Source: Nocardioides coralli (GTDB taxonomy: Bacteria > Actinomycetota > Actinomycetes > Propionibacteriales > Nocardioidaceae). Taken from it: DNA of 64,000 nucleotides. The DNA lies in contig NZ_CP082273.1 of assembly GCF_019880385.1 (NCBI RefSeq), positions 3,286,001 through 3,350,000 on the forward strand, given 5' to 3'. Shown one piece after another: positions 35,500 to 44,425 of the stretch (positions are counted from its first letter, which is position 1; every line of letters starts with the position of its first letter). The notes under the pieces are model-generated. The model did no database searches. It was not told the DNA's origin and was given only the letters and a program-made list of their open reading frames with translations. The position numbers and the translations under genes are program-made.

Positions 35500-36362
35500 C
35501 CCGGCTGCCGCTGATCGCGCGACGGGCCGAGGAGCTGCTGGGGTCGTCGGTGATCGCGACCGCCCCCGTCGCCGGTGGCGACATCTCCACGGCGACCCGG
35601 ATCCGGCTGAGCGACGGCACCACGGCGCTCGTCAAGACCCACCACAACGCCCCGGAGGGGTTCTTCGACGCCGAGGCGCGCGGGCTGTCGTGGTTGCGAG
35701 AGGCCAGCGCGCAAGGCGGCGCCGCCGTGCCCGACGTCCTCGGCCACGACCACGAGTGCCTGATCCTGCGCTGGGTCGAGCCCGGCAAGAACACCGTCGA
35801 CGCGGCGGCCGCGCTCGGCGAGGCGCTGGCGGCGACGCACCGCGCCGGCGCCGACGGCTTCGGTGCCGAGCAGGACGGCTTCATCGGCCGGCTGCCCCTG
35901 CCCAACCGCACCGCGCCGACCTGGCCGGAGTTCTACGCGACGCGGCGCGTGCTGCCCTACCTCAAGCTCGCCCGCGACCGGGGTGCGGCCTCGGAGGAGG
36001 ACGCCCGGGCCATCGAGGGGGTGCTCGGGAGGCTCGGCGACCTCGTCCCCGAGGAGCCACCCTCGCGCGTCCACGGTGACCTCTGGAACGGCAACGTGCT
36101 CTGGGGTCTCGACGGCGAGTGCCGCCTCATCGACCCCGCGGCCCACGGCGGCCACCGCGAGACCGACCTGGCGATGCTGCTGCTCTTCGGCCTCCCCCAC
36201 CTGCAGCGGGTCCTCGACTCCTACGAGGAGGCTCACCCGCTGGCCGAGGGGTGGCGCGACCGGGTCGGCCTCCACCAGCTGTTCCCGCTGCTGGTCCACG
36301 CCTGCCTCTTCGGCGGCGGGTACGCCGCCCGCTCCGCCGACGCCGCGCGCGCGTTCGCGTGA
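35496..36362 (+). CDS. Fructosamine kinase family protein
   Basis: A 288-residue kinase of the fructosamine-3-kinase fold. It has VHGDLWNGN (the catalytic loop), DPAAHGGHRETDLAM (the metal-binding aspartate region), and an N-terminal APVAGGDISTATRIRL substrate/nucleotide lobe. Members phosphorylate glycated amines so that the sugar falls off, a protein-repair function. The ATG overlaps the phosphatase stop by four bases. It ends 44 bp before the mprA-like gene. Confidence 0.9.
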   Translation: MTRLPLIARRAEELLGSSVIATAPVAGGDISTATRIRLSDGTTALVKTHHNAPEGFFDAEARGLSWLREASAQGGAAVPDVLGHDHECLILRWVEPGKNTVDAAAALGEALAATHRAGADGFGAEQDGFIGRLPLPNRTAPTWPEFYATRRVLPYLKLARDRGAASEEDARAIEGVLGRLGDLVPEEPPSRVHGDLWNGNVLWGLDGECRLIDPAAHGGHRETDLAMLLLFGLPHLQRVLDSYEEAHPLAEGWRDRVGLHQLFPLLVHACLFGGGYAARSADAARAFA

Positions 36363-36406
36363 TCTGCTCTCAGTGACCGCTCAGGCGTTGCTGGCACAGT
36401 AGGCGC

Positions 36407-37102
36407 GTGAACCCGTCCGCCCGCCCCCGCGTCCTCGTCGTCGACGACGACAAGGCGGTGCGGGAGTCGCTGCGGCGATCCCTGGAGTTCAACGGGTTCG
36501 ACGTCTCCCTGGCCGCCGACGGCGCCGAGGCGCTGGCCGGCATCGCGACCGCGCAGCCCGACGTCGTGATCATGGACGTGATGATGCCGCGCCTCGACGG
36601 GGTCGAGGCCACGCGCGCGATGCGGGCCGTGGGGCACGACCTGCCGATCCTGGTGCTGACCGCGCGCGACGCCGTCGGAGACCGCGTCGAGGGGCTGGAC
36701 GCCGGCGCCGACGACTACCTCACCAAGCCGTTCGCGCTGGCAGAGCTGCTGGCCCGGCTGCGCGCGCTGCTGCGCCGGGTCGTGCCCGAGGACGAGCCCG
36801 ACGAGGTGCTCACCTTCGCCGACCTGTCGATGGACATCGCGACCCGCGAGGTGCGCCGTGGCGAGCGCACCATCGAGCTGACGCGCACGGAGTTCACGCT
36901 GCTGGAGCTCTTCCTGCGGCGGCCGCGGCGCGTCCTCGAACGCTCCTTCATCCTCGAGGAGGTCTGGGGGTACGACTTCCCGACCACCGCCAACTCGCTG
37001 GAGGTCTACGTCGGCTACCTGCGGCGCAAGACCGAGGCGGAGGGCGAGCCGCGGCTGATCCACACCGTCCGCGGCGTCGGCTACGTCCTCAAGGCGCCGT
37101 GA
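36407..37102 (+). CDS. mprA: MprA-like response regulator
   Basis: A 231-residue OmpR-family regulator. The receiver domain has the acidic pocket DDD at 13-15, phosphorylation site Asp57 in [11 protein letters not shown], Thr85 and Lys107 (LTKPFA). The C-terminal winged helix includes [11 protein letters not shown], the recognition region [18 protein letters not shown] and the closing [10 protein letters not shown]. It is strikingly like mycobacterial MprA, which responds to envelope stress with MprB. The GTG start at 36407 follows no obvious ribosome site and may be leaderless. The kinase gene overlaps its end. Confidence 0.92.
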   Translation: MNPSARPRVLVVDDDKAVRESLRRSLEFNGFDVSLAADGAEALAGIATAQPDVVIMDVMMPRLDGVEATRAMRAVGHDLPILVLTARDAVGDRVEGLDAGADDYLTKPFALAELLARLRALLRRVVPEDEPDEVLTFADLSMDIATREVRRGERTIELTRTEFTLLELFLRRPRRVLERSFILEEVWGYDFPTTANSLEVYVGYLRRKTEAEGEPRLIHTVRGVGYVLKAP

Positions 37103-38493
37103 CCATGGGCGCCGTCGAGCCTCGCTGGCACTACCGGCGCTCGCTGGCCAGCCGCGTCATCTGGCTCACCACGATCGCCGTGGGTCTCGCCGTCGCCGGC
37201 GTCGCCTTCGCAGCCTTCATGACCGCCCGGATGCAGATGCAGGCGAGCCTGGACGAGTCGTTGCTCGACCGCGCCGAGAAGGCGGCGTTCAGCGGCATCC
37301 CGCTGGATGCCCAGGTGCCGTCGTGGGCGCTGGGTGCCGCCGACATCCGGATCATCTACATCACCTCCGACCAGCGCTACCAGACCTTCGACCGGTTCCC
37401 GCCGATCCGGCTCGGCGAACCCGAGTTCGACGTGGCGCAGCGCGACAGCGACACCAGCATCCGGACGTTGGTCGCGGAGGACGGCGAGCGCTTCCGCGTC
37501 GTCGCCGTTCCCGCCCGGTCGCCGGGGCAGGCCCTGGTGCTGGCGCAGTCCCTGGAGCCCCAGCTGCAGACCCTCACCAAGCTCGGCTTCGTCATGCTCT
37601 TCTTCGGAGCCGCGGGCGTGATCGCGGCCGGGGCCGCCGGCTGGGCCGTCGCCCGCAACGGGTTGCGCCCGGTGCGTCGGCTGACCGCGGAGGTCGAGGA
37701 GATCGCGCGGACCCAGGACCTGCGACCCCTGCCGGTGGAGGGTGACGACGAGATCGCCCGGCTGGCGGCGGCGTTCAACGAGCTGCTCACCGCCCTCGCC
37801 GCGTCCCGCGACCGGCAGCGCCAGCTGGTCGCCGACGCCGGCCACGAGCTGCGGACGCCGCTGACCTCGCTGCGGACCAACCTCGACCTGCTCGCGCAAG
37901 CCGGGCAGGACCTGCCCGAGACCGCGCGCGGCGAGCTGCTCGCCGACGTCCGCGCCCAGATCGAGGAGCTGACGACGCTGATCGGGGACCTGGTGGAGCT
38001 GGCCCGCGACGAGCACCTGACCCCCGTGGTGGAGCGGGTCGACCTCGACGAGGTGGTCGACCGCGCGCTGGCGCGGGTACGCCGCCGCGCGCCCGGTCTC
38101 GGCTTCGACGTCGACACCGACCACTGGTGGGTCGTGGGCGACGCGGCCGCCCTGGAGCGGGCGGTCACGAACCTGCTCGACAACGCCGCGAAGTGGAGCC
38201 CACCCGAGGGCACGGTCACCGTCCGGCTGCGTGACGGCGCGCTCGTCGTCGACGACGCGGGCCCGGGCATCGCCGACGCCGACCTGCCCCACGTGTTCGA
38301 GCGGTTCTGGAGGGCCGAGGAGTCCCGGTCGCTACCGGGCTCCGGCCTCGGCCTGGCGATCGTCGCCCAGGTGGTGGAGCGCCACTCCGGTAGTGTCACG
38401 GCCGGGGACGCCCCCGGCGGTGGGGCCCGCTTCGTGGTGCGGCTGCCCGGCAGCCCGTCCGAGGACCCCGCACCCGTGGAGGTCACGGCATGA
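37099..38493 (+). CDS. mprB: MprB-like sensor histidine kinase
   Basis: A 464-residue membrane kinase. Two membrane spans (about 20-41 and 163-187) enclose an external sensor domain. A HAMP-like linker (about 190-240) follows, then the H-box [20 protein letters not shown] with phosphoaccepting His249. The ATPase domain has N-box [11 protein letters not shown]1 DDAGPGI and G2 GSGLGLAIV. It should phosphorylate the adjacent MprA-like regulator. I used the GTG at 37099 (GTGA overlap with the regulator's stop); the ATG at 37105 is an alternative. Confidence 0.92.
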   Translation: MTMGAVEPRWHYRRSLASRVIWLTTIAVGLAVAGVAFAAFMTARMQMQASLDESLLDRAEKAAFSGIPLDAQVPSWALGAADIRIIYITSDQRYQTFDRFPPIRLGEPEFDVAQRDSDTSIRTLVAEDGERFRVVAVPARSPGQALVLAQSLEPQLQTLTKLGFVMLFFGAAGVIAAGAAGWAVARNGLRPVRRLTAEVEEIARTQDLRPLPVEGDDEIARLAAAFNELLTALAASRDRQRQLVADAGHELRTPLTSLRTNLDLLAQAGQDLPETARGELLADVRAQIEELTTLIGDLVELARDEHLTPVVERVDLDEVVDRALARVRRRAPGLGFDVDTDHWWVVGDAAALERAVTNLLDNAAKWSPPEGTVTVRLRDGALVVDDAGPGIADADLPHVFERFWRAEESRSLPGSGLGLAIVAQVVERHSGSVTAGDAPGGGARFVVRLPGSPSEDPAPVEVTA

Positions 38494-39254
38494 GCTTCGA
38501 CGTCGCCGCCTCGGCGTACGACCGCTTCATGGGGCGGTACGCCGCGCCGCTCGCCCCGCTCTTCGCCGACCTGGCCCGGGTGGAGCCCGGTCAGCGGGTG
38601 CTGGACGTGGGTTGCGGGCCGGGCGCCCTCACCGGGGTCCTGGTGGCACGGCTCGGCGAGGCACACGTGGCTGCGGTCGACCCGTCGCCGCCGTTCGTGG
38701 CTGCCGCCCGGGAGCGGTTCCCGACGGTGGACGTGCGCGAGGGGGTGGCGGAGTCGCTGCCGTTCGCCGACGGGGAGTTCGAGGCCGCCGTGGCTCAGCT
38801 GGTCGTGCACTTCATGAGCGACCCGGTCCGTGGCCTCGCCGAGATGGCACGGGTGACGGCCCCCGGAGGCGTGGTGGCAGCGTGCGTGTGGGACCACGGC
38901 ACCGGTCGCGGCCCGCTCGCGGCGCTGACGCGATCCGCGTCCCGGGTCGCCGATGCCCCCAGGCAGGGCCACGTGCCCGGCGCCAACGAGGGCGACCTCG
39001 GGTCCCTGTTCCGGGAGGCCGGGCTCGACGCGGTGGAGGAGACGGCCCTCGACATCACGGTGTCGCACGCGACGTTCGAGGAGTGGTGGGAGCCCTACAC
39101 CCACGGGGTCGGGCCGGTCGGCGACTTCATCCGTGGACTCTCCGACACGCAGCTCGAGGCAGTGCGCCAGGCCTGCGCCGAGGACCTCGGCGCAGGCCCG
39201 ATCGAGATCAGCGCGCGGGCGTGGGCCGCGGTGGGGACGGTCGGACCGGGCTGA
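38490..39254 (+). CDS. Class I SAM-dependent methyltransferase
   Basis: A 254-residue methyltransferase. The SAM-binding motif I is VLDVGCGPGALTG, followed by the acidic VAAVDPS loop and the RVTAPGGVVAACVW strand. The N-terminal FDVAASAYDRFMGRYA and the length fit small-molecule or lipid methyltransferases of the UbiE/TehB-like kind. The substrate is unknown. Its ATG overlaps the end of mprB by four bases (ATGA), so it is co-translated with the sensor kinase, which is unusual for that pair. Confidence 0.88.
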   Translation: MSFDVAASAYDRFMGRYAAPLAPLFADLARVEPGQRVLDVGCGPGALTGVLVARLGEAHVAAVDPSPPFVAAARERFPTVDVREGVAESLPFADGEFEAAVAQLVVHFMSDPVRGLAEMARVTAPGGVVAACVWDHGTGRGPLAALTRSASRVADAPRQGHVPGANEGDLGSLFREAGLDAVEETALDITVSHATFEEWWEPYTHGVGPVGDFIRGLSDTQLEAVRQACAEDLGAGPIEISARAWAAVGTVGPG

Positions 39255-39270
39255 CCCGAACCGGACCTCG

Positions 39271-39735
39271 TCACTCCCCCGCCATCTTCTGCGTCTGGAC
39301 CCGGTTGATCTCCACCGCGGAACGCAGCTGCGCGATGCCGGCCGCGAGCTCGTCCGGTGTCAACGTCTTGAGGTAGTCGTCCCACTCGCGGCCCACCCCC
39401 TCGTAGAGCGGGGCCAGCCGCCGGTCGACCTGCTCCTCGTCGGCGGTGATCCGCACCCTGCGCCGGTCGCGGTCGTCCCGACTCCGGTGGGCGAACCCAG
39501 CGGCCTCGAGGCGATCCACCAGCAAGGTGATGGCGCCGCCGGCCGTGATGCCCGTGCGTCGCGCCAGCTCGCCGGGCGACAGCGGGCCTTCCCGCACCAG
39601 CACGCCGAGTGCCTGCAGATCGGTGCTGTTGAGGCCCGCGGCGCGAGCCACCGCGTCCTGGAAGAAGACGGCGCTCGCCATCAGCTCACGCATCACGGCC
39701 GCGTACTCCTGGTGCAGCTGCCGGCGGTGGGGCAT
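39271..39735 (-). CDS. MarR-family transcriptional regulator
   Basis: A 154-residue MarR regulator. The winged helix (about 45-100) contains ALGVLVREGPLSPGELARRT and the recognition helix GAITLLVDRLEAAGF with the wing RDDRDRRRVRIT. MarR proteins usually repress neighbouring genes until a phenolic or other small ligand binds. It is divergent from the FAD monooxygenase and multicopper oxidase genes, with a perfect palindrome in between. The ATG is at 39735. Confidence 0.9.
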   Translation of the reverse strand: MPHRRQLHQEYAAVMRELMASAVFFQDAVARAAGLNSTDLQALGVLVREGPLSPGELARRTGITAGGAITLLVDRLEAAGFAHRSRDDRDRRRVRITADEEQVDRRLAPLYEGVGREWDDYLKTLTPDELAAGIAQLRSAVEINRVQTQKMAGE

Positions 39736-39753
39736 GGGTCACCTCTGATATTG

Positions 39754-39768
39754 TCTCTGAAACAGAGA
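39754..39768. promoter_or_regulatory. MarR-type operator palindrome
   Basis: TCTCTG-AAA-CAGAGA is a perfect 6-bp inverted repeat with a 3-nt centre. It extends imperfectly into TAT on the left and ATA on the right, giving about 24 bp of dyad symmetry. It sits in an unusually AT-rich 84-bp divergent promoter region, 19 bp from the marR start and 52 bp from the monooxygenase start. Binding by the adjacent MarR is inferred. Confidence 0.7.
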
Positions 39769-39819
39769 GATACTGATTACGAGACGCTCATGAAGCGCGC
39801 ACTGATCCTAGGGGAAGAC

Positions 39820-41010
39820 ATGCCGAGAGCACTGGTGGTCGGCGGTGGCATCGCCGGCCCGGCCGTCGCACAGCTGCTGACCGCGACGGGGTGGGAGGCA
39901 CTGGTCCTGGACGATCGCCCCGGCACGGAGGACGAGGAAGGCCTGTTCCTCAGCCTGGCCGTCAACGGGCGCCGCATCCTGCGGATGCTCTGTCTCGAGG
40001 ACCGGCTGCTCGAGGATGCCCACCCGGCGCCGTCGCTGGTCATGTGGGGCAGCGGCGGCAAGCAGCTGGGAGTCGTGCCCACGGGTCCGGCTGGGCGACC
40101 GGCCGACGGCGGAGTCGTCGTACGCCGGAGCTGGCTGCAGCGGGTGCTCCACGAGGGCGCGGAGCGCTCCGGCGTCGAGCTCCGTCGCGGACAGCGTGTG
40201 GCGTCCGTGACCGCGGGGGAAGGGGTCGCGGCGGTGACGCTGGCCGACGGGAGCACCGAGGAGGCCGACGTCGTGATCGGCGCCGACGGGGTGGGCTCCG
40301 TCGCCCGCCGCTACGTGGCCCCGGAGGCGCGGCCGGCGTTCACCGGCCTGCTGGGCACCGGCGGGTTCTCGGTCGTCCCCGGGCTGGGTCCCACACCGGG
40401 TCGTCAGCACGTGGTGTTCGGGAGACGGGCCTTCTTCGGCTACCTGGTCCGCGACGACGCCACCTGCTACTGGTTCGCCAACCTGTCGGCGGCCGCGCCA
40501 CCCTCGCCCGACGAGTCAGCGATCGGCAGCGCAGCGTTGTTGTCGAGGTTGCGGGACCTGCACGCCGACGACCCCTGCCCGGTGCCGCAGATCCTCGCGC
40601 ACACCCGGGCCGAGCTCCGGGCCTACCCGATCTTCCGGCTCGACACGGTGTCGCGCTGGTCGCGGGGACGGGTGGTGCTGGCCGGGGACGCCGTCCACGC
40701 CACGAGTCCCTCGGCCGGGCAGGGAGCATCGCTCGCCCTCGAGGACGCCGGCGAGCTCGCCGCTGCCCTCAGGGACTGGACGTGCCCACTCGACGCGTTC
40801 ACCGCCTACGAGCGCGGGCGGCGCGAGCGCGTCGAGGCGATCGTCGCCCATGCCGCGGCCATCGACCGACGCAAGCGGGTGCCGACCAGCCGGATCGGGG
40901 CCGCCCTGCGCGATGCACTGCTTCCCACGCTGCTGCGCCGGGCTGCCGGCGACACGCGGCAGGACTGGCTCTACGACCACGAGCCACGTCGGTCGGAGCA
41001 GGCGTGGTGA
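39820..41010 (+). CDS. FAD-dependent monooxygenase (group A flavin type)
   Basis: A 396-residue flavin monooxygenase. The dinucleotide-binding motif is VVGGGIAGPAVAQLL at the start, the second conserved motif is DVVIGADGVGS, and the third is GDAVHATSPSAGQGASLALEDA. Such enzymes hydroxylate aromatic or polyketide-like compounds with NAD(P)H and oxygen. I chose the ATG at 39820 because AGGGGAAG lies upstream; an ATG at 39790 would add a non-conserved leader. It overlaps the multicopper oxidase gene by four bases, suggesting one pathway under MarR control. Confidence 0.9.
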   Translation: MPRALVVGGGIAGPAVAQLLTATGWEALVLDDRPGTEDEEGLFLSLAVNGRRILRMLCLEDRLLEDAHPAPSLVMWGSGGKQLGVVPTGPAGRPADGGVVVRRSWLQRVLHEGAERSGVELRRGQRVASVTAGEGVAAVTLADGSTEEADVVIGADGVGSVARRYVAPEARPAFTGLLGTGGFSVVPGLGPTPGRQHVVFGRRAFFGYLVRDDATCYWFANLSAAAPPSPDESAIGSAALLSRLRDLHADDPCPVPQILAHTRAELRAYPIFRLDTVSRWSRGRVVLAGDAVHATSPSAGQGASLALEDAGELAAALRDWTCPLDAFTAYERGRRERVEAIVAHAAAIDRRKRVPTSRIGAALRDALLPTLLRRAAGDTRQDWLYDHEPRRSEQAW

Positions 41011-42530
41011 CTCGGCAGGCACTCCCCCGACGACGGTCGGCGTGGGTGCGATGGCTCCTGCGCCTGGTCGCGCTCGCACTGCTCGGAGCTCTCGGTGTCG
41101 CTGTCTTCGCGGCCTGGGCGTGGTTCACGGTGCCCGTCGACACGGCGGGGTCGGTGGACTTCCGGCGGCCCCTGGCGGTTCCGCCACTGGTCGAGTCCTC
41201 GGTCGTCGGCGGCGAGCGGGTCTTCGACCTGCGGCTCCAGGAGGGCACGAGCGACTTCGGCCGGGGCAGCACCCCCACCTGGGGAGTCAACGGCGACTAC
41301 CTCGGACCCACCTTGCGGGCTCACCGGGGGGAGCGGGTCCGGGTCCGGGTCCACAACGACCTCCCCGAGGACAGCAGCCTCCACTGGCACGGCATGCACC
41401 TCCCGGCCCAGATGGACGGCGGGCCCCACCAGCCGGTCCGGACGGGCGCGACGTGGGAACCCCACTGGCGCATCGACCAGCCCGCCGCGACGCTCTGGTA
41501 CCACCCGCACCCCCACGGCGCGACGGCCCGGCACGTCTACCGCGGCGTGGCCGGCATGTTCATCCTCGACGACCCGGAGAGCCTCCGCCTGGGCCTGCCG
41601 CAGGAGTACGGCGTCGACGACGTCCCGGTGATCCTCCAGGACAAGCAGCTCGACGACGACGGCTCGCTCGACGAGGACCCCTCGGTGTTCCAGTCGGCGG
41701 GTCTCACCGGAGACACGGTCGTGGTCAACGGCACGGTGGGGCCCTACCTCGACGTGACCACCGAGCTGGTGCGGCTGCGCGTCGTGAACGCCTCCAACGC
41801 CCGCCCGTACGCGCTGGCCCTCGACGACGGCAGCAGCTTCGAGATGGTGGCCGGCGACGGTGGACTCCTGGAGGCCCCGGTGACCCTGACCAGGCTGCAG
41901 CTCTCCGTCGGCGAGCGCGCCGAGATCGTGGTGGCGCTCGAGCCCGGTGAACGTCGGGTGCTGCGGTCCGGGCCCTCCGACACCCGTGACCGGATGGCCG
42001 GCGGCATCGACCGCCTCGACCTCCTGCAGCTGCGGGCGGCCGACAGGCTCACCCCGTCACGACCACTGCCGCGGCGGCTCGTCACGCAGCCCACCCTCGA
42101 CGAGGCCGATGCCACACGCACCAGGACCTTCGAGCTGTCCGGGTTCTCGATCAACGGCCTCAGCATGGACATGGGCCGCGTCGACCACCGGAGCGTCGTC
42201 GGTGACACCGAGATCTGGGAGGTCACGAACCTCGACGGCGGCAGTCACAACTTCCACGTCCACGACGTGCAGTTCCGGGTCCTGGACGTCGATGGTGAGC
42301 CCCCGCCCCCCGAGCTCTCCGGACGGAAGGACACGATCTGGGTGCGCCCGCAGGAGACGGTGCGGATCGTCCTGAGGTTCGAGGACTACACCTCGACACG
42401 GTGGCCCTACATGTTCCACTGCCACACGCTGCGGCACGAGGACCTCGGGATGATGGGGCAGTTCCTGGTGACCGAGCCCGGTGACACCGCTCCGGACCGG
42501 CTGCCACGGAGTCCTGGGCACGCGCACTGA
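41007..42530 (+). CDS. Membrane-anchored multicopper oxidase
   Basis: A 507-residue copper oxidase with an N-terminal signal or anchor (about 14-41), so it acts outside the membrane. All copper sites are visible: HWHGMH (126-131), WYHPHPHG (164-171), a histidine cluster HNFHVHDVQF, and the C-terminal HCHTLRHEDLGMM with His471, Cys472 and His473 plus the axial methionine. These enzymes oxidise phenols or metal ions with reduction of oxygen to water. The GTG start overlaps the monooxygenase stop (GTGA). The pairing suggests hydroxylation followed by extracellular oxidation of a phenolic compound, which is inference. Confidence 0.9.
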   Translation: MTRQALPRRRSAWVRWLLRLVALALLGALGVAVFAAWAWFTVPVDTAGSVDFRRPLAVPPLVESSVVGGERVFDLRLQEGTSDFGRGSTPTWGVNGDYLGPTLRAHRGERVRVRVHNDLPEDSSLHWHGMHLPAQMDGGPHQPVRTGATWEPHWRIDQPAATLWYHPHPHGATARHVYRGVAGMFILDDPESLRLGLPQEYGVDDVPVILQDKQLDDDGSLDEDPSVFQSAGLTGDTVVVNGTVGPYLDVTTELVRLRVVNASNARPYALALDDGSSFEMVAGDGGLLEAPVTLTRLQLSVGERAEIVVALEPGERRVLRSGPSDTRDRMAGGIDRLDLLQLRAADRLTPSRPLPRRLVTQPTLDEADATRTRTFELSGFSINGLSMDMGRVDHRSVVGDTEIWEVTNLDGGSHNFHVHDVQFRVLDVDGEPPPPELSGRKDTIWVRPQETVRIVLRFEDYTSTRWPYMFHCHTLRHEDLGMMGQFLVTEPGDTAPDRLPRSPGHAH

Positions 42531-42580
42531 CCGGCGCCCACGGGTCCGCCGCCCCAGTCATCGGGAACCGGGACCCGGTG

Positions 42581-43840
42581 TCACCTCGCCCCGCGGTCGC
42601 GGAAGACCCGGCGCAGCCGGTCGGCCTTCCAGACCGACTCGGCCCACTCGTCGGTCACGGTCGAGTGGACGGTGATGCCGCCGCCGGTGCCCAGCGTCCA
42701 GGTGCCGTCGCCACCGGTGAGGAGGCTGCGGATCACCACACCCAGGTCGGCCCGGCCGTCGGCAGCGATCCAGCCGAACGCCCCGGCGTACGCCGAGCGA
42801 GGGGTGGCCTCGACCTCCTCGATCACCTGCATGGTGCGCAGCTTGGGAGCGCCGGTCATCGAGCCGGCGGGGAAGAGCGCGCGGAGGGCCGCCAGGGTGG
42901 TGACCTCGGGGCGCAGCCGGCCCCGGACCGTGCTCACGAGCTGGTGGACGTTCTCGTAGGACTCGACCTGCATCAGGGCCGGCACCTCGACGGAGCCCGG
43001 CTCGCTGACCATCGACACGTCGTTGCGGAGGAGGTCGACGATCATCAGGTTCTCGGCCCGGAACCGGGGGTCCGTCGCCAGCGACCGGCGGAGCTCCTCG
43101 TCCTGCTCCGGCGTGCCGCCGCGTGGGGTGGTGCCCTTGATCGGCTTGGTCTCCAGGACCCGGTCGGCGGTCACCAGGGCGTAGCGCTCGGGGCTGGAGC
43201 TGAGCAGCCAGCCGCGGGCACCCGGCACGTCGTGCTGGAGGAAGCCGGCGTACGGCGCGGGGTTGAGCGACCGCAGCCGCAGGTAGGCCTCGGCGGGGTC
43301 GAGGTCGCTGCTGATCGTGTCGCGGTAGGTCAGGTTGACCTCGTAGGTGTTGCCGGCGTGGAGGTGCTCCTGCACGCGGTCGAAGGCGGCGGTGTAGTCG
43401 GCCGGAGCGGGTTCCGGGGTCCCGTGGCTCGTCGCGGCCGCCCCCCGGGCCTCCGGCTGGGCGCCTCCGTCGTGGTCGAAGAGGCGGACGTGGCGCGGTC
43501 GCAGCCACACGGCATCCGGCACCGGCCCACCGGTCCGCGCCGGCAGGTCGGGCCGGCACGCGTAGCCGAACCACCCGAACCACTGGTCCCCCGGATCGCC
43601 GGCGGCCATCTCCGCGGCCAGCACCGCGAAGACGTCGTCGCCGACCACCTCCGCCCGGCCGGCCAGGTGGCGGGTCACCTGCCGGCGAACGGCGTCGTAG
43701 CTCAGCGACACGTCGTCGTCCTCGAGGTGGCCGATGATCGAGCGGCGGCCGGACCAGTCGCGCGCCCCGCCGCCGTCGAGCCAGAAGCAGCGCGGGTGCC
43801 GCGACGCCACCTCGCGGAAGTAGTCCGTCGGTCCCGTCAT
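42581..43840 (-). CDS. pabB: Aminodeoxychorismate synthase component I (PabB)
   Basis: A 419-residue chorismate-binding enzyme. The PIKGT motif carries the active-site lysine typical of PabB rather than anthranilate synthase (which has PIAGT). Other family features are AGNTYEVNLTYR, LLSSSPERY, MIVDLLRNDVSMV, FPAGSMTGAPK and GAFGWI. With PabA it makes 4-amino-4-deoxychorismate, the precursor of p-aminobenzoate and folate. Its ATG overlaps the pabA stop by four bases. No pabC lyase follows. Confidence 0.9.
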   Translation of the reverse strand: MTGPTDYFREVASRHPRCFWLDGGGARDWSGRRSIIGHLEDDDVSLSYDAVRRQVTRHLAGRAEVVGDDVFAVLAAEMAAGDPGDQWFGWFGYACRPDLPARTGGPVPDAVWLRPRHVRLFDHDGGAQPEARGAAATSHGTPEPAPADYTAAFDRVQEHLHAGNTYEVNLTYRDTISSDLDPAEAYLRLRSLNPAPYAGFLQHDVPGARGWLLSSSPERYALVTADRVLETKPIKGTTPRGGTPEQDEELRRSLATDPRFRAENLMIVDLLRNDVSMVSEPGSVEVPALMQVESYENVHQLVSTVRGRLRPEVTTLAALRALFPAGSMTGAPKLRTMQVIEEVEATPRSAYAGAFGWIAADGRADLGVVIRSLLTGGDGTWTLGTGGGITVHSTVTDEWAESVWKADRLRRVFRDRGAR

Positions 43841-44406
43841 CGGGCGCCCTCGAGGAAGTTGCGCACCAGCGCCTCGCCGTGCTCGGACAGGACCGACTCG
43901 GGGTGGAACTGCACGCCCTCCAGCGGGAGGTCGACGTGGCGGACCCCCATCAGCGCGCCTCCCGCGCTCGCCGTGCGCACCAGCACGTCGGGGAGCACCA
44001 CCCCCTGCAGCGAGTGGTAGCGGACCGCGCGGAAACGCTGCGGCAGGCCAGAGAAGACGCCCGCCCCGTCGTGCTCGATCTCCGAGACCTCGCCGTGGGC
44101 GGGTACGTCGCGGTCGACCGTGCCGCCGAAGGCCGTCACCATCCCCTGCATCCCGAGGCAGACCCCCAGCACCGGCCGCGTCCCGGCCAGCAGCACCTCG
44201 CGGCCGACCGCGAAGTCGACCGGGTCGCCCGGGTGGCCCGGACCCGGGGACAGCACCACGTGGCTGTGGGCCAGCACCTCCTCGACCGTGGCCTCGTCGT
44301 GCTGCACGACCGTCGGGAGGACGCCGGTGACGGTCGCGACGAGGTGCACCAGGTTCCACGTGTAGGAGTCGTGGTGGTCCACGACCACGACGTCCGGGGC
44401 GGCCAC
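43837..44406 (-). CDS. pabA: Aminodeoxychorismate synthase glutamine amidotransferase (PabA/TrpG-like)
   Basis: A 189-residue class I glutamine amidotransferase that releases ammonia for PabB. It has the oxyanion region LSPGPGHP, the nucleophile cysteine in VLGVCLGMQGM, and the catalytic histidine/glutamate in VQFHPESVLSEHGE. The start is uncertain: I used the GTG at 44406 (AAPDVVVVDHHDSYTWN begins the conserved fold), but a TTG at 44421, close to the sulfatase stop, is possible. It overlaps pabB and lies 19 bp after the first sulfatase gene. Confidence 0.88.
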   Translation of the reverse strand: MAAPDVVVVDHHDSYTWNLVHLVATVTGVLPTVVQHDEATVEEVLAHSHVVLSPGPGHPGDPVDFAVGREVLLAGTRPVLGVCLGMQGMVTAFGGTVDRDVPAHGEVSEIEHDGAGVFSGLPQRFRAVRYHSLQGVVLPDVLVRTASAGGALMGVRHVDLPLEGVQFHPESVLSEHGEALVRNFLEGAR

Positions 44407-44425
44407 CGGGACAACGTACAAGCGA

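Noticed and set aside
42567..42579. Palindrome ACCGGG-A-CCCGGT before the pabB stop as a terminator
   Set aside because: A one-base loop cannot fold as an RNA hairpin at full stem length, and it abuts the stop codon.
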